From Ferruginibacter sp. (lineage in GTDB: Bacteria; Bacteroidota; Bacteroidia; Chitinophagales; Chitinophagaceae), in the NCBI GenBank assembly GCA_025351645.1, contig JANXVN010000128.1, positions 1 to 56,318 of the forward strand: DNA of 56,318 nt, read 5' to 3'. The position numbers were made by a program, and so were the translations under genes. Shown here piece after piece: positions 1-7,666 of the stretch. The number at the start of each line of letters is the position of its first letter. Within the stretch, counting starts at the first letter, position 1. The notes beneath the pieces are model-generated. The model was not told the DNA's origin. It did no database searches and was given only the letters and a program-made list of their open reading frames with translations.

Positions 1-89
1 GTTCACCTCTTCCCATACCGAACAGAGAAGTTAAGCCCCTTATGGCCGATGGTACTGGTATTCCAACCGGGAGAGTAGGTAGCCGCCAT
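1..89 (+). rRNA. rrf: 5S ribosomal RNA, 3' part (cut by window start)
   Basis: The first ~89 bases match the conserved core of bacterial 5S rRNA: the stretch CCGAACAGAGAAGTTAAGCC followed by GGCCGATGGTACTG and the 3' block GGGAGAGTAGGT. Roughly the first 20-25 bases of the molecule lie outside the window. It should be the last gene of an rRNA operon whose 16S and 23S genes lie to the left. The 3' end is estimated from the usual end of Bacteroidota 5S and may be off by a few bases. Confidence 0.95.
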
Positions 90-101
90 ATTCATTTAAT
101 T

Positions 102-136
102 AGCCGCACATCTTTATGATTGTGCGGCTTTTTTAT
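102..136 (+). terminator. Intrinsic terminator after 5S rRNA
   Basis: A perfect stem AGCCGCACA / TGTGCGGCT with an 11-base loop is followed by a T-run. It lies about 12 bases after the 5S rRNA, as expected for the end of an rRNA operon. Confidence 0.9.
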
Positions 137-588
137 GCCTTACATTTATTGCAGAATGTAATTCTCTTACCTTTACCTAACAAAATCTCTCCGTCAAGAC
201 TTTTACATTGACAAATTTTCAACTTTTTTTCAAATCTGCACTAATAATAATTAGAATTGTTGCTATTAAAGAAGGTTACAATTACTGACTTAGCTAGTCT
301 TTACAGCTAATTTTTTAAGATAATATACCTATGCATCACCTATCTATGCTTAAATACTGCTCAGCTAATTCTAATTATTTTTATTTTTAACTCCAAATAT
401 TAACAGTAAATGAAATAATGAATTTAGTTGTAATTGATTTTCATATCGGATTATTTATAAACTATAATCAAAGCAGTTAAGTTAAGACCTTTCCTCTCCA
501 AAAGAGAAGGTTAGGTTTAAGTAAATACAAACACTGAAATCCTTTATTTAGCGGATGGAAACTACAATGTTAAAACATTGTTATTACA
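137..588. other. Long AT-rich intergenic region
   Basis: A 450-base gap lies between the rRNA terminator and the convergent metallophosphoesterase gene. It is AT-rich and has no convincing ORF or RNA gene. Its right part holds a diverged copy of the 89-bp inverted-repeat element (annotated separately at about 465-546). Confidence 0.7.
465..546 (-). repeat. Diverged copy of the 89-bp inverted-repeat element
   Basis: Read on the minus strand, this stretch aligns with the two near-identical elements at 35164-35252 and 49774-49862. It shares GGAGAGGAAAGGTCTTAA with them directly and keeps the TGTTTG and CCTAACC blocks. The end equivalent to AATGCCGTTAAGTTAAG has drifted at its outer bases, and the opposite inverted end is lost. 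It is most simply an old, decaying copy in the reverse orientation. Confidence 0.75.
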
Positions 589-1569
589 TTAAGGTTTTAC
601 ATAATTACTGCCAATTTTAGCATCAACGGTATTTAATCCTGACAAATTAGTTTGAAAAGTATGTCCTGAAGCAAAAGTGATAAAATCATTTTTGAGAAAA
701 TAGGAAGTTGCCTGTAATTCATCACCAACTCTACGGACAGATAAATAGTGAAATAATGGTTTATAATCGAAAGCTAAATCAGGAATACTTTTGGTTGACA
801 CATCAAGCGGTTGATGTAAGCCTCCTCCACCCCCAATCACTAAAAAATCTTTTCCCATTGATTTAAAATGCTCAAAATTATGCGAATGCCCAGTTATAAA
901 TAATTGCGCCTTTTTTGATTTGATATAAGGAAGCACAAAATTTTGCTGAACGCTTGTTGATGACCCAACAACCTTGCTGTTAGAGTAGGGGGCATGATGG
1001 CAGGTTACAATAATGGCTTTAATAGATTGGTCAGTATCTAATGAGTTAAGCATTGCCTGATACCACTTATCCTGCTTTTTCATCTCATTAAATGACAGCG
1101 TATTAAAATTGGAATTAAGCAATACCACTGCAACTGAATCGGTTATTAAAATATAGCCTGTGCGTACGTTTAGCGGAAACCGCTTGTTGAAATTACTTTC
1201 TCCTTTTTTCCTTCTTCCCATTACATCATGGTTGCCTAATAATGCGGAAACCATTATATTTTCTTTACGGCAATTATCTAAAAAGCAATCTACTTTTCCC
1301 CATTTACGATTGCGGTATCCTAATGCAACAACATCGCCTAACATGTATAAACTTTGCGGTTTTGTTTTTACAATTTCTGCAAAAAGTTCGGCAGTAGCTT
1401 TTTTATTCTGTGTTGGCTTAAGAAATATCTTTTCAACCAGCATAGGTTGCTGGGTATCGCTGATAAAATCTATTGTTGCGCCAGTAAAAGTTTTTGAAAG
1501 ATTAATTTGGGCAAGAGATAGTATCGGGATTAATAAAATGACAGATAATAGTGTATTGAATTTTGTCAT
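589..1569 (-). CDS. Secreted calcineurin-like metallophosphoesterase
   Basis: The 326-residue protein has an N-terminal signal peptide ending near residue 20 (LSLAQ). The metallophosphoesterase fold is shown by its metal-ligand motifs in order: D38 in SDTQ, GD at 78-79, GNHD at 112-115, HH at 191-192 and GHSH at 227-230. The first motif is DTQ rather than the usual DxH, so one metal ligand position differs from the classic pattern. The family hydrolyses phosphomono- or phosphodiesters with two bound metal ions; the substrate cannot be told from sequence. It is the last gene of a four-gene minus-strand operon that also encodes a GDPD lipoprotein, and a role in periplasmic phosphate release is inferred from that. 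Confidence 0.85.
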   Translation of the reverse strand: MTKFNTLLSVILLIPILSLAQINLSKTFTGATIDFISDTQQPMLVEKIFLKPTQNKKATAELFAEIVKTKPQSLYMLGDVVALGYRNRKWGKVDCFLDNCRKENIMVSALLGNHDVMGRRKKGESNFNKRFPLNVRTGYILITDSVAVVLLNSNFNTLSFNEMKKQDKWYQAMLNSLDTDQSIKAIIVTCHHAPYSNSKVVGSSTSVQQNFVLPYIKSKKAQLFITGHSHNFEHFKSMGKDFLVIGGGGGLHQPLDVSTKSIPDLAFDYKPLFHYLSVRRVGDELQATSYFLKNDFITFASGHTFQTNLSGLNTVDAKIGSNYVKP

Positions 1570-1581
1570 AGTGCTTATAGC

Positions 1582-2199
1582 TTAATATTCTAAAAATTTC
1601 CATACCAGCTGCAATTGTAATGCTACCATATTATCTTTTGTTTGAAATGCATTTAACCATTTCCCTTCAATAGCAACACCACATTTTTTTGAAATAGGCT
1701 GTACATAATTAAGTGCAACATTCGAGCCTAAACTTAACGTACTCGATTTTACCATGCCATTATAATTAAGGTGAGTTGTTAAAAGATAGGAGCCAAAGCC
1801 GGCAAATAAGTTTACCCGGTTTACAACTTTAATAGACCACACTATAAGAATAGGTATAGCACTTAAAGTTACCTTACCAGATGCATTGCCATTTTTGACT
1901 GAGTAGGAGTAAAAGTTGGTGTAACCAGATTCTATGCCAAGCCGTAATCGATAATTTGGATGCCACATCAACCGGATAGTCCCATATAAGCTTGTACGTT
2001 TAACATCTGTTTGCAAACCAATCGGCTGTGTATTTATATTTGCTGCATAGCTTGATAAACCTCCGCCAGCATATAATACCAAGGCGTAATTTCTTACTGG
2101 TTTTCCATTTTTTTTCTTTACAGTTTGGGCATAAGATGTATCAACCAAAAAAAATGATAGCAGCACGAAAAAAGCAAATTTTTTTTTATTGATGTGCAT
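1582..2199 (-). CDS. Putative outer-membrane beta-barrel protein
   Basis: The 205-residue protein starts with a basic N-terminus and a hydrophobic stretch ending in TSYAQ, a clear signal peptide. The rest is made of alternating short strands rich in aromatic and small residues (for example RLRLGIESGYTNFYSYSV) and ends in VWKFLEY. That is typical of small outer-membrane barrels in Bacteroidota. The start overlaps the end of the upstream GDPD gene by 14 bases and the metallophosphoesterase follows after 12 bases, so the genes are probably co-transcribed and translationally coupled. No family was recognised and no function is assigned. Confidence 0.7.
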   Translation of the reverse strand: MHINKKKFAFFVLLSFFLVDTSYAQTVKKKNGKPVRNYALVLYAGGGLSSYAANINTQPIGLQTDVKRTSLYGTIRLMWHPNYRLRLGIESGYTNFYSYSVKNGNASGKVTLSAIPILIVWSIKVVNRVNLFAGFGSYLLTTHLNYNGMVKSSTLSLGSNVALNYVQPISKKCGVAIEGKWLNAFQTKDNMVALQLQLVWKFLEY

Positions 2200-3460
2200 A
2201 ATAATAATAAGCTACGCAAGATGGATAATTAGATAAAATGGCATCAAAATGCCCGTTGGCTATAAAACGTTCGATGTACTCTGGCACATCTAAAGTCCAT
2301 ACAAATGCTAACCTTCCCTGTGCGTGGACTTGTTCTACTAAATCGTTCTGCGTGCCTAACGTAAACCTAGGTGCCCAAACCTTTGCATTTATTATTGGCA
2401 AGTCTTCAAATTTAAGTTCTAATAAAGAGGGCACGTCTAAATGGTTAGGCAATGCTACAAACTGGTTATAAGCATCTTCAGTAGGAAGCCCGATCACGAT
2501 ATCTAATTTTCTGCCAGCCGCAGCCGCTAATTGCATATATTCGTTTTGAATAGCCTGTACTTTATTAATAGGCCCGGCATATTTTGTATCCAACCAAACA
2601 AAAGTTAGCGGCGTTTGATAAATTACGGCATTTAAAGCTTCCCGTAATGTAGGTATTTTTTCTCCATGTATAAGGCGTACGAAAGTAGATAACTGATCAT
2701 ACGTATAATTTTCTATAGGCCCGACCAGCCCATTTTTTTGCACTTCACGAATGTTGAGCGTATTATCGTGATATAGGATAGGAACCCCATCTTTTGTTAT
2801 CCGTATATCTATTTCAATGCCTGTTGAACCAAATTCTGCTGTCTTTTTTATCATGGCAACAGAATTTTCCGATACCGGCAATAGGTCTGACGTACGCCCT
2901 CCGGAGCGATGTGCCAGTATCCAGAAATTGTTAGCTTTATTTAAGGGGCGCTCGTACGTAAAAGAAATAGGTGTTTGTATTAAACCTGTATTATAACCAA
3001 AAAAACCTGTTAGGATAACACTTCCTTTTGTAACGGTTGGGTTGGCCGATAATAAATTAGTAGCACCATTTGTAGCATTAATTGTTAAACGAATTATCCC
3101 CGTCTTTGCACTCACCATTTTTCTCCAATAACCATTAAATAATATACTTCCGCCTAGTCTTTTGCCTTCACAAATAAAATAGGCAATGTCTTTACCAAAA
3201 AAGCCAGATAAGTGATAAGTAGTATCGCGATTATTAATTACATAACTCCACTTAATGGCTACCAGGCTGCCAAATATATCATTGCCTTGTGTAAGCGCAT
3301 AAATGCCTTCCATGGTGGCTTGCGTAGTGTGGCTTAATATTTTGGCTGCTGAAGAATCAAAAAGATTCCAGCCAGACGAATCGGGTACCGGCGCTTCATA
3401 AATTTTTTTGCAGGAAGAAAAAATGAAGGTTATTAATACTATGATGAGCAGCTTTTTCAT
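2186..3460 (-). CDS. Glycerophosphodiester phosphodiesterase (GDPD) lipoprotein
   Basis: The 424-residue protein begins with a lipoprotein signal whose lipobox Cys is C17 (FIFSSC), so it should be anchored in the cell envelope. Residues ~20-170 form an unrecognised domain rich in predicted strands. Residues ~178-415 are a GDPD TIM barrel: HR at 184-185, EN at 198-199, the ExD pair E216/D218, then TKDGVP and HD at 231-232, all catalytic or metal-binding signatures. GDPDs release glycerol-3-phosphate from deacylated phospholipids, and sometimes cleave other phosphodiesters. It overlaps both its neighbours (4 and 14 bases), so it belongs to a tightly packed operon with the metallophosphoesterase downstream. 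Confidence 0.9.
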   Translation of the reverse strand: MKKLLIIVLITFIFSSCKKIYEAPVPDSSGWNLFDSSAAKILSHTTQATMEGIYALTQGNDIFGSLVAIKWSYVINNRDTTYHLSGFFGKDIAYFICEGKRLGGSILFNGYWRKMVSAKTGIIRLTINATNGATNLLSANPTVTKGSVILTGFFGYNTGLIQTPISFTYERPLNKANNFWILAHRSGGRTSDLLPVSENSVAMIKKTAEFGSTGIEIDIRITKDGVPILYHDNTLNIREVQKNGLVGPIENYTYDQLSTFVRLIHGEKIPTLREALNAVIYQTPLTFVWLDTKYAGPINKVQAIQNEYMQLAAAAGRKLDIVIGLPTEDAYNQFVALPNHLDVPSLLELKFEDLPIINAKVWAPRFTLGTQNDLVEQVHAQGRLAFVWTLDVPEYIERFIANGHFDAILSNYPSCVAYYYYAHQ

Positions 3461-4155
3461 AAAATAAAACCAACGGTTATTTGAGGGTAAAAAACTTTTC
3501 TATCTGTACGATAAAACAAAGCCCATGTTTGCCAGTAAAAATAATTGTTGATGGCGGAAAAAGCTATTGTCAAATGTTTTCTACCATAAAAAGGCTGCTC
3601 AAACGCCAACGTAAAACTTTCGCCATTGTAAAAAGTGGTAGCTGAGGAAATCGATTCTTCCCCGATAGAAGACTTATAAAATAAATTGATCGATGCTTCT
3701 CCTTTAAATGTAATGAGCAGGTTTTTATTCGTTTTAAAACCTACGGAAAAATTAGGATAATTAAGGAAGCCATGCCCCTTGGTATTAAAGCCTTCTGCCT
3801 TTAAAAAACCAAACCAATAACCAAAATCATCACCAGCTGAAAAATAAAACTTATTGGCTATTGGCTTAACCCAGCTAATACCCGCAGATAAATGGTTTTG
3901 CAAAAATTGGAATGAAAGGCGCGAATTAAGCGTAAACTGTTTATTTAATTTTCTTAGCACATGCAAATCGCCGCAAGGAAGCCTTAATTGTATTTCCTCC
4001 GTAATATCTTCTGGTAAAGTGAGCAAAGTAAAACCGATGGATGCCCGCCATTTTTCCTTATACATCGGGTAGGGGAAAAAAATGGCTGCATGTTTTGAGC
4101 GAAAAGTAGTATCCTGAGCGTTAACGGTAATAAATGTGAAGGCTGTTACCATCAA
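3457..4155 (-). CDS. Exported hypothetical protein, beta-rich, first gene of the GDPD operon
   Basis: The 232-residue protein has a hydrophobic N-terminus ending in FITVNAQ and then strand-rich, aromatic sequence (for example WRASIGFTLLTL), so it is probably another outer-membrane barrel. No family was recognised. The start is problematic. The first usable codon is TTG at 4155, followed directly by ATG at 4152, which leaves a signal peptide without basic residues. The frame stays open further upstream and reads KKIFLL just before, but with no ATG, GTG or TTG there. Either a rare ATT start is used, the TTG/ATG start is correct, or the A/T homopolymer run at 4161-4170 carries an indel. It overlaps the GDPD gene by 4 bases. 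Confidence 0.65.
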   Translation of the reverse strand: MMVTAFTFITVNAQDTTFRSKHAAIFFPYPMYKEKWRASIGFTLLTLPEDITEEIQLRLPCGDLHVLRKLNKQFTLNSRLSFQFLQNHLSAGISWVKPIANKFYFSAGDDFGYWFGFLKAEGFNTKGHGFLNYPNFSVGFKTNKNLLITFKGEASINLFYKSSIGEESISSATTFYNGESFTLAFEQPFYGRKHLTIAFSAINNYFYWQTWALFYRTDRKVFYPQITVGFIL

Positions 4156-4480
4156 TAAAAAAATTTTTTTGCAATGTGCACTGTGTACGATATCCTTTAC
4201 TTTAAGTGCTTTGATTACTTTAAATTTAAATGTACTGATTTATCTAAGTTAAAATACAAACATTTATAAAAAAAAAGTAATTGTAATAAATTGATGAACT
4301 AAATATAGCATCACATATTTTATGCACGGGACCACTTTAAAGCGAGCGTAATATTTTTTTAAAAAATTAGGTATTAATAAAATAATATTGCTTTTTTATC
4401 CTGCGGAGAAATGATATTCATGCAATCTTAACAATTAGATGCCAGGATAAATTTTGATCTTTAAAAATGAATAAAATGCA
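4156..4480. other. AT-rich intergenic region upstream of the GDPD operon
   Basis: It presumably holds the promoter of the minus-strand operon. It is strongly AT-rich with long A and T runs. No RNA gene or convincing ORF was seen. Confidence 0.5.
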
Positions 4481-4510
4481 AAAAGGCAGCCTTTTAACAA
4501 GTTGCCTTTT
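4481..4510 (-). terminator. Intrinsic terminator after tRNA-Gln
   Basis: On the minus strand, the stem AAAAGGCA / TGCCTTTT with a 14-base loop is followed by T-rich sequence. It starts about 6 bases after the tRNA-Gln. Confidence 0.75.
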
Positions 4511-4515
4511 GCGTG

Positions 4516-4586
4516 TTGGGTTACTAGGATTCGAACCTAGACGGACAGAATCAAAATCTGTAGTGCTACCATTACACTATAACCCA
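4516..4586 (-). tRNA. tRNA-Gln (anticodon TTG)
   Basis: The 71-nt cloverleaf is complete. The acceptor stem is TGGGTTA / TAACCCA with discriminator A, the D-stem GTG/CAC and the anticodon stem ACAGA/TCTGT. The loop TTTTGAT gives anticodon TTG, and the T-stem is CTAGG/CCTAG around TTCGAAT. No CCA is encoded. It lies downstream of cphA on the same strand and upstream of its own terminator. Confidence 0.97.
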
Positions 4587-4693
4587 ATCGTTGCCCCAAA
4601 TTGCTTTGGGACTGCAAATGTAGGGGATGGCGTTAAAACAGCCAAAATGAATTTGTAAAAACAATCTTTTTCAATGCAAAAAATTAAATAGTA

Positions 4694-7315
4694 TTATAAT
4701 TTATCTTCTGTTTCTTTTAAGCTTTTTATCAAATCCAGTGATTCCTGCACATTATCACACATAACCGTAATGAGCGAACCAGGCTTAGCCGTATTGTAAG
4801 CATGCATAATAGCTGCCTTTTCGTCGTTAATAATTGTAATAGGAATTTGTTTTGTTTTAGTGGCATTAATGCCTTCTGTTAAAAGGTTTACAATTTCTTC
4901 GGCCGTTCGGCCACGTAAGCTTTTATCTTGCCGTATAATTATTTCATCAAAATAACCGGCGGCAATTTTGCCAAGGTCTTTAATATCTTCATCCCTTCTA
5001 TCGCCAGTACCACTGATTATGCCCACTTTTGGCGAGCCTTCCAGCTTGCCTACAAAATCGCATAGCAATTGAAGCCCTGCCTGGTTATGAGCAAAATCTA
5101 CTAGTATTTCAAAATGCTTAAATTTAAAAAAGTTTAGCCTGCCTGGTGTTTGAGTAGGCGAAGGCACAAAGGTTTCCAGCGCTTCTTTAATATCATCTAC
5201 TTTAATTTCTCGGTATAGGTAAGTGGCTAATACAGCAGGCAAAGTATTCATGATATTGTGTACCGCTTTGCCACCATAAGTAATGGGTACATCAGCAACT
5301 TTTATTACCCTTATTTTCCAGTTGCCCTTCATGATAGTTATATAGTCATTTTCAAAAACTGCAGCGTAACCACCATTGTTACAATGTTTTTTTATGCGTG
5401 GATTATGCTCATCCATACTAAACAAACCAATATTGCAATCCAGCCCATTTTTTATATTGTACACCAAATCATCATCAGCATTTAAAATTGCAAAGCCATG
5501 CTTAAAAACAGTTTCTGCAACTACGGCTTTAACTTTTGCCATCTGTTCAATACTATCAATGCCACCAAGCCCAATATGGTCGGTACTTACGTTGGTTATA
5601 ATAGCAATATCGCAGTTTTGAAATGCCAGCCCGCTTTTTAAAATGCCGCCCCTTGCGCATTCCAGCACAGCAAAATCTACCGTAGGGTCACGCAGTACAA
5701 ACGTGCTGCTGACAGGGCCGGTACAATCGCCTTTCATCATTAATTGGTTTTGGATGTACACGCCATCGCTGGTTGTATAGCCAACTTTAAAACCAGCGCT
5801 TTTAGCAATATGCGCCGTTAACCTTGTAGTAGTTGTTTTTCCGTTAGTACCTGTAATGGCAATAATCGGGATACGGCCAGCGCTGCCTTTAGGAAACAAC
5901 ATATCAATAACCGGCTCTGCCACATTACGTGCAATGCCAACGGCCGGGTCTATATGCATGCGAAAACCTGGTGCAGCATTCACTTCCAGCACAGCGCCGC
6001 CATTTTCGCCGATGGGCAAACGCAGGTCGGGCGCCATAATATCAATGCCGCAAATATCTAAGCCGATTATTTTAGAAATACGTTCGCACATAAAAATATT
6101 GGCAGGGTGCACTTCATCCGTAACATCAGCAGAGGTACCGCCTGTTGAAAGGTTGGCGGTAGGCTTTAATAAAACCAGTTCGCCAGGCGGTGGTATAGTT
6201 TCCAGCGTATAACCTTTCTCATCAAGCATCTGCTGGCTAAAATCGTCCAGCTTAATGGAGGTTAATACTTTTTCATGGCCGTAACCACGGCGAGGGTCTT
6301 TATTGGTTTCATCTACCAGCCATTGAATAGTATGCACGCCATCGCCGGTAACGGCTGCGGGTGTACGCAAAGCGGCACAAATAAATTTATTGTTTATCAC
6401 CAGTACCCTAAAATCGAAGCCGGTAATAAAACGTTCGCAAATAATACTGCGCCCATACACTTGTGCGGCTGCAAGTGCTTTTACAGCCATTTCCCAATCA
6501 ACAATATTAGTGGTGGCACCTTTTCCATGGTTGCCATCAACTGGTTTTAGCACCAGCGGGTAACCAAGGCTTTCCACTGCATCTTTCAGGGCTTCTTCTG
6601 TTCTAACAATAACGCCTTTTGGTACCGATATTTCTGCGGCGCCCAGCAAGTTTTTTGTTTCTTCTTTATCGCAGGCAATATCTACAGCTATATTGCTTGT
6701 TGTACTGGCAATGGTAGCCCGTATTCTTTTTTGGTGTATGCCATAGCCCAATTGTACCAGGCTATGTTTGTTCAATCGTATAAAAGGGATATTTCTTTTG
6801 GCCGCTTCATCAACAATACAGCCAGTGCTTGGCCCAAGGCGGGTATCTTCCCTAATTTCCCGCAGTTGCATAATATCGTTCTCTATGTCATAAGGTAAGT
6901 CATCTGCCAAAGCCTGGGTAACCTTAACAGCAGCACGTGCGGCATAAACACCGGCATCTTCTTCCATATAACTAAATACTACATAATACTCTCCATCTTT
7001 TCCGGTGCCTCGTGTACGGCCAAAGCCGGTATCCATTCCAGCGAGTGTTTGCATTTCTAATGCCACATGTTCAATAACATGCCCCATCCATGTACCTTCT
7101 CCTACTCTTTCAAAAAAACCTCCAGGCGTACCAACACTGCAACGATGCCCGTACATGCCGGGGAACATTGCCTGCAGCCTATTTTTAAAACCAGCAATAA
7201 GGTTTGTTGGGCGTTGCTCCATTTCTTCCAGGTCAAGCTTCATTTGTATAAGCTTATTGCGGCGTACGCTCCAGTAGTTAGGGCCTCTTAATATTTTAAT
7301 TTCATCAATCCTCAT
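4694..7315 (-). CDS. cphA: Cyanophycin synthetase
   Basis: The 873-residue protein polymerises aspartate and arginine into cyanophycin (multi-L-arginyl-poly-L-aspartate) using ATP. It has the three-part layout and length of the family. An N-terminal domain (~1-160) is followed by an ATP-grasp domain (~220-475, with LVLKPVDGNHGKG near 254-266 and LEVNAAPG at 443-450). The C-terminal part is a Mur-ligase-like domain with the P-loop GTNGKTTTT at 489-497 and STDH near 577-580. The arrangement matches CphA rather than MurC/D/E/F. The matching hydrolase cphB is divergent, 351 bases away, which supports the assignment. The start ATG at 7315 gives the standard CphA N-terminus. Confidence 0.95.
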   Translation of the reverse strand: MRIDEIKILRGPNYWSVRRNKLIQMKLDLEEMEQRPTNLIAGFKNRLQAMFPGMYGHRCSVGTPGGFFERVGEGTWMGHVIEHVALEMQTLAGMDTGFGRTRGTGKDGEYYVVFSYMEEDAGVYAARAAVKVTQALADDLPYDIENDIMQLREIREDTRLGPSTGCIVDEAAKRNIPFIRLNKHSLVQLGYGIHQKRIRATIASTTSNIAVDIACDKEETKNLLGAAEISVPKGVIVRTEEALKDAVESLGYPLVLKPVDGNHGKGATTNIVDWEMAVKALAAAQVYGRSIICERFITGFDFRVLVINNKFICAALRTPAAVTGDGVHTIQWLVDETNKDPRRGYGHEKVLTSIKLDDFSQQMLDEKGYTLETIPPPGELVLLKPTANLSTGGTSADVTDEVHPANIFMCERISKIIGLDICGIDIMAPDLRLPIGENGGAVLEVNAAPGFRMHIDPAVGIARNVAEPVIDMLFPKGSAGRIPIIAITGTNGKTTTTRLTAHIAKSAGFKVGYTTSDGVYIQNQLMMKGDCTGPVSSTFVLRDPTVDFAVLECARGGILKSGLAFQNCDIAIITNVSTDHIGLGGIDSIEQMAKVKAVVAETVFKHGFAILNADDDLVYNIKNGLDCNIGLFSMDEHNPRIKKHCNNGGYAAVFENDYITIMKGNWKIRVIKVADVPITYGGKAVHNIMNTLPAVLATYLYREIKVDDIKEALETFVPSPTQTPGRLNFFKFKHFEILVDFAHNQAGLQLLCDFVGKLEGSPKVGIISGTGDRRDEDIKDLGKIAAGYFDEIIIRQDKSLRGRTAEEIVNLLTEGINATKTKQIPITIINDEKAAIMHAYNTAKPGSLITVMCDNVQESLDLIKSLKETEDKL

Positions 7316-7350
7316 TGTTATGTTGGTTTATAGTTTAGGCTTTTTAATAC

Positions 7351-7413
7351 ATTTTTTTGTCCAGGCTAAGAAGCTACGATGGGCTTCATTGGCGTCGCAC
7401 TCTTTTACATTGG
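7351..7413 (-). repeat. GTGCGACGCC-core intergenic repeat, copy A
   Basis: On the minus strand this reads GTAAAAGAGTGCGACGCC, then a block ATGAAGCCC, then GGACAAAAAAATG. The same order of blocks is found on the plus strand at 36791-36855 and 49680-49747. Copy A shares GATGTAAAAGAG-like sequence with copy C and the GGACAAAAAAATG end with copy B, so the three derive from one ancestor. The function is unknown. Confidence 0.75.
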
Positions 7414-7594
7414 TACTCTGGCAGCGTTGGCTTTCTGGTTGTATTTTATTGGTAATTATTACAGCTTTGTAGCCGGGTATTAAAACCATACAGCTATTAT
7501 AATTTTTTATTGGTAGGTATAAATGGGAAGTTAATAAAAAAACGGTAGCTTAAAAAATACAAAGTATAACCAAGCTGGTTTTGGCCAATTGCTT

Positions 7595-7602
7595 TACTTT
7601 TG
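7595..7602 (+). promoter_or_regulatory. Possible -7 promoter element for cphB
   Basis: TACTTTTG is an exact match to TAnnTTTG, the known Bacteroidota -7 consensus, 64 bases before the cphB start. A TTTG lies upstream at 7580-7583, but only 11 bases away, which is short for the -33 box. The call rests on the -7 motif alone. Confidence 0.35.
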
Positions 7603-7666
7603 TATATGTCACTATATTAAGCAGTAATGGGCAACTTAATTTTTACTGCCACTTAAACTAATATCC

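Larger units (their letters stand above)
7316..7666. other. Divergent cphA-cphB intergenic region
   Basis: The 351-base spacer must hold the promoters of both cphA (minus) and cphB (plus). It contains a copy of the GTGCGACGCC-core repeat (7351-7413). A 53-codon ORF on the minus strand (7328-7489, ATG to TAA) covers this repeat and ends 12 bases before cphA. Because the repeat also occurs at two unrelated sites with interrupted frames, it is not called as a gene. Confidence 0.5.

Noticed and set aside
4467-4658. 63-codon ORF across the tRNA-Gln gene
   Set aside because: It is the antisense of the tRNA and its terminator.
4694-7315. MurC/D/E/F ligase or other ATP-grasp protein
   Set aside because: The N-terminal domain plus ATP-grasp plus Mur-ligase order and the nearby cyanophycinase fit CphA only.
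7316-7666. Riboswitch controlling cphA
   Set aside because: No conserved aptamer core was recognised; the only clear structure is a repeat also found at two unrelated sites.
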